NCBI GenBank assembly: GCA_938084085.1
Contig: CALKDV010000365.1
Coordinates: 1-5,969 of the forward strand
Direction: 5' to 3'
DNA length: 5,969 nucleotides
Origin: an uncultured Nannocystaceae bacterium
GTDB taxonomy: Bacteria; Myxococcota_A; Polyangia; Nannocystales; Nannocystaceae
The position numbers and the translations under genes are program-made. The notes under the pieces were generated by a model. The model was not told the origin of the DNA and searched no databases. It was given only the letters and a program-made list of their open reading frames with translations. Positions 4,928-5,969 of this stretch are shown piece after piece (positions within the stretch are counted from its first letter, which is position 1; the number at the start of each line of letters is the position of its first letter).

Positions 4928-5969
4928 ATGAACGCGATCGCATACGTCTTGTCGCCGCCCGTGACGACACAAGGTGTGGTGGAAGAAGCGCTTCAGCATA
5001 TGGGCTTTCAGCAGCGCGTCTTCACCGACGGCAAGGCATTAATCGACGCGCTCTACCACGGGCAACCGAGCCTGGTGTGTCTCGATGTGGCCGAGCTCTC
5101 GGACGATCCCTACGAGCTTGTTCGTCGCATCCGACCGCGGGCGCCGCTCGTTCCGATGATGATTCTCACGGCTCCGGAAGACGACCTCAGTAAGGAAACA
5201 TTCCTTAAGATGGGCGCAGATGATTGTTCCATTCGAACCGTCAACCCGGCCGTGCTCGCGAAGCGAACCCGATCCTTGATGGCGCGAACCCAGGCCACGT
5301 ACTCCGATGCCAACAACTCGGGGACCTACGCCGTCGGTCTCGACGACGCGCGCACGCTGGCGCACGAGCTGAAAAACGAGCTGCATCCCCTCCGCATGCT
5401 GGTCTCCATGCTGGAGGACCCCACCCACCCGCACCGTGAACTCGTCCCGCTCATGCGACAGGCCGTGGAGCGAATGTGCGTGCAGGTAGAAGACATGCTC
5501 GACGGCACCCCTGGTGCCCGAGGCGACACCGCCTCGGATCTCTTCACCGTCTGCTCCAACTGCTGCGCGATGTTCCAGTCGGCCTATCGACATCGCCCAG
5601 ATCTTGAGATCAAGTTTTCGAGCTCGTTCTCCGCCGGGGATGCCATCCTCAATGTCCGACCTGGCGTCTTGCATCAAGTGCTCTCGAATCTAGTCGGCAA
5701 CGCCATCGACGCGTTGTCGAGCAGCGATCGAGAAACGTCGAGGGTGTGGCTCCAAGCGGACACCGACTGGTCCGTCGCGATGATTCGCATCGGCGACAAT
5801 GGTCCAGGAGTCTCCCCCGAGATTCGCGCCCAGATGTTTGAGCGCGACTTCACCACGAAGGGGGAGGGCGGGAGCGGCATCGGGCTGTCCGTCGTCCGAC
5901 AAATTATCTCGAAGCTCGGCGGCAACGTCGATGTTGTGAGCGACCCTGGCCGCGGCACCGTCGTCACCG
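4928..5969 (+). CDS. Soluble histidine kinase with N-terminal degenerate receiver domain (3' end cut by window)
   Basis: The ORF runs from ATG 4928 through the window end (347 complete codons), so its stop is not seen. An in-frame TAG at 4916-4918 fixes the start to 4919-4928; the ATG is best, though no Shine-Dalgarno precedes it. Residues 1-120 have a receiver-like layout: candidate phospho-Asp D53 (LVCLDVAEL), T81 (MMILTAP) and GADD (96-99). The N-terminal acidic pair is replaced (AYVLSPP) and the conserved Lys position is Arg (R103). Residues 140-195 form the dimerisation/phosphoacceptor helices with H146 in LAHELKNEL. The ATP-binding domain follows: N-box NLVGNAIDAL (254-263), G1 DNGPGV (290-295), F-box FERDFTTK (304-311), G2 GEGGSGIGL (312-320), G3 GRGT (341-344). 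Only the last few residues should be missing. No membrane helix or signal peptide is present, so it is cytoplasmic. It should autophosphorylate on H146; the partner response regulator is not in view. Confidence 0.9.
   Translation, partial: MNAIAYVLSPPVTTQGVVEEALQHMGFQQRVFTDGKALIDALYHGQPSLVCLDVAELSDDPYELVRRIRPRAPLVPMMILTAPEDDLSKETFLKMGADDCSIRTVNPAVLAKRTRSLMARTQATYSDANNSGTYAVGLDDARTLAHELKNELHPLRMLVSMLEDPTHPHRELVPLMRQAVERMCVQVEDMLDGTPGARGDTASDLFTVCSNCCAMFQSAYRHRPDLEIKFSSSFSAGDAILNVRPGVLHQVLSNLVGNAIDALSSSDRETSRVWLQADTDWSVAMIRIGDNGPGVSPEIRAQMFERDFTTKGEGGSGIGLSVVRQIISKLGGNVDVVSDPGRGTVVT

Overview
The window is GC-rich DNA with strongly G/C-ending codons. It carries a large zinc-ribbon/TPR membrane protein and a soluble receiver-histidine kinase fusion. 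This style of gene content is common in myxobacteria-like lineages (Myxococcota/Bradymonadota and other former Deltaproteobacteria). That placement is an inference from composition and architecture, not from a database match.

Layout, left to right. Positions 1-276 hold the 3' part, or all, of an unrecognised plus-strand gene. It runs tail to tail into a minus-strand DTW-domain gene (about 1013 down to 273), a predicted tRNA-uridine aminocarboxypropyltransferase; the two stop codons overlap. A short divergent region (about 1014-1124), with a perfect 8-bp inverted repeat at 1068-1087, separates it from a plus-strand gene of about 1039 codons (1125-4244). That protein has an N-terminal zinc ribbon, a disordered acidic segment with repeated LDLPxP motifs, one transmembrane helix, and a long C-terminal TPR solenoid predicted to lie outside the cytoplasm.

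After it come four short hairpins in about 75 bases (4247-4320), a good sigma70-type promoter, and a complete tRNA-Ser(UGA) with encoded CCA (4365-4454). The next roughly 470 bases hold no convincing gene but are rich in inverted repeats, carry three copies of GACGTCTC, and include a Fur-box-like AT-rich element. At 4928 a plus-strand gene opens and runs off the window end. It encodes an N-terminal degenerate receiver domain fused to a complete histidine-kinase core (H, N, G1, F, G2 and G3 motifs), with only the last few residues missing.

The genes do not form an evident operon: strands switch at each boundary on the left, and the tRNA has its own promoter. No CRISPR array, insertion sequence, rRNA or obvious new multi-gene system is visible. 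The most interesting items are the ZnR-LDLPxP-TM-TPR protein, the pseudo-receiver kinase, and the structured intergenic DNA around the tRNA.
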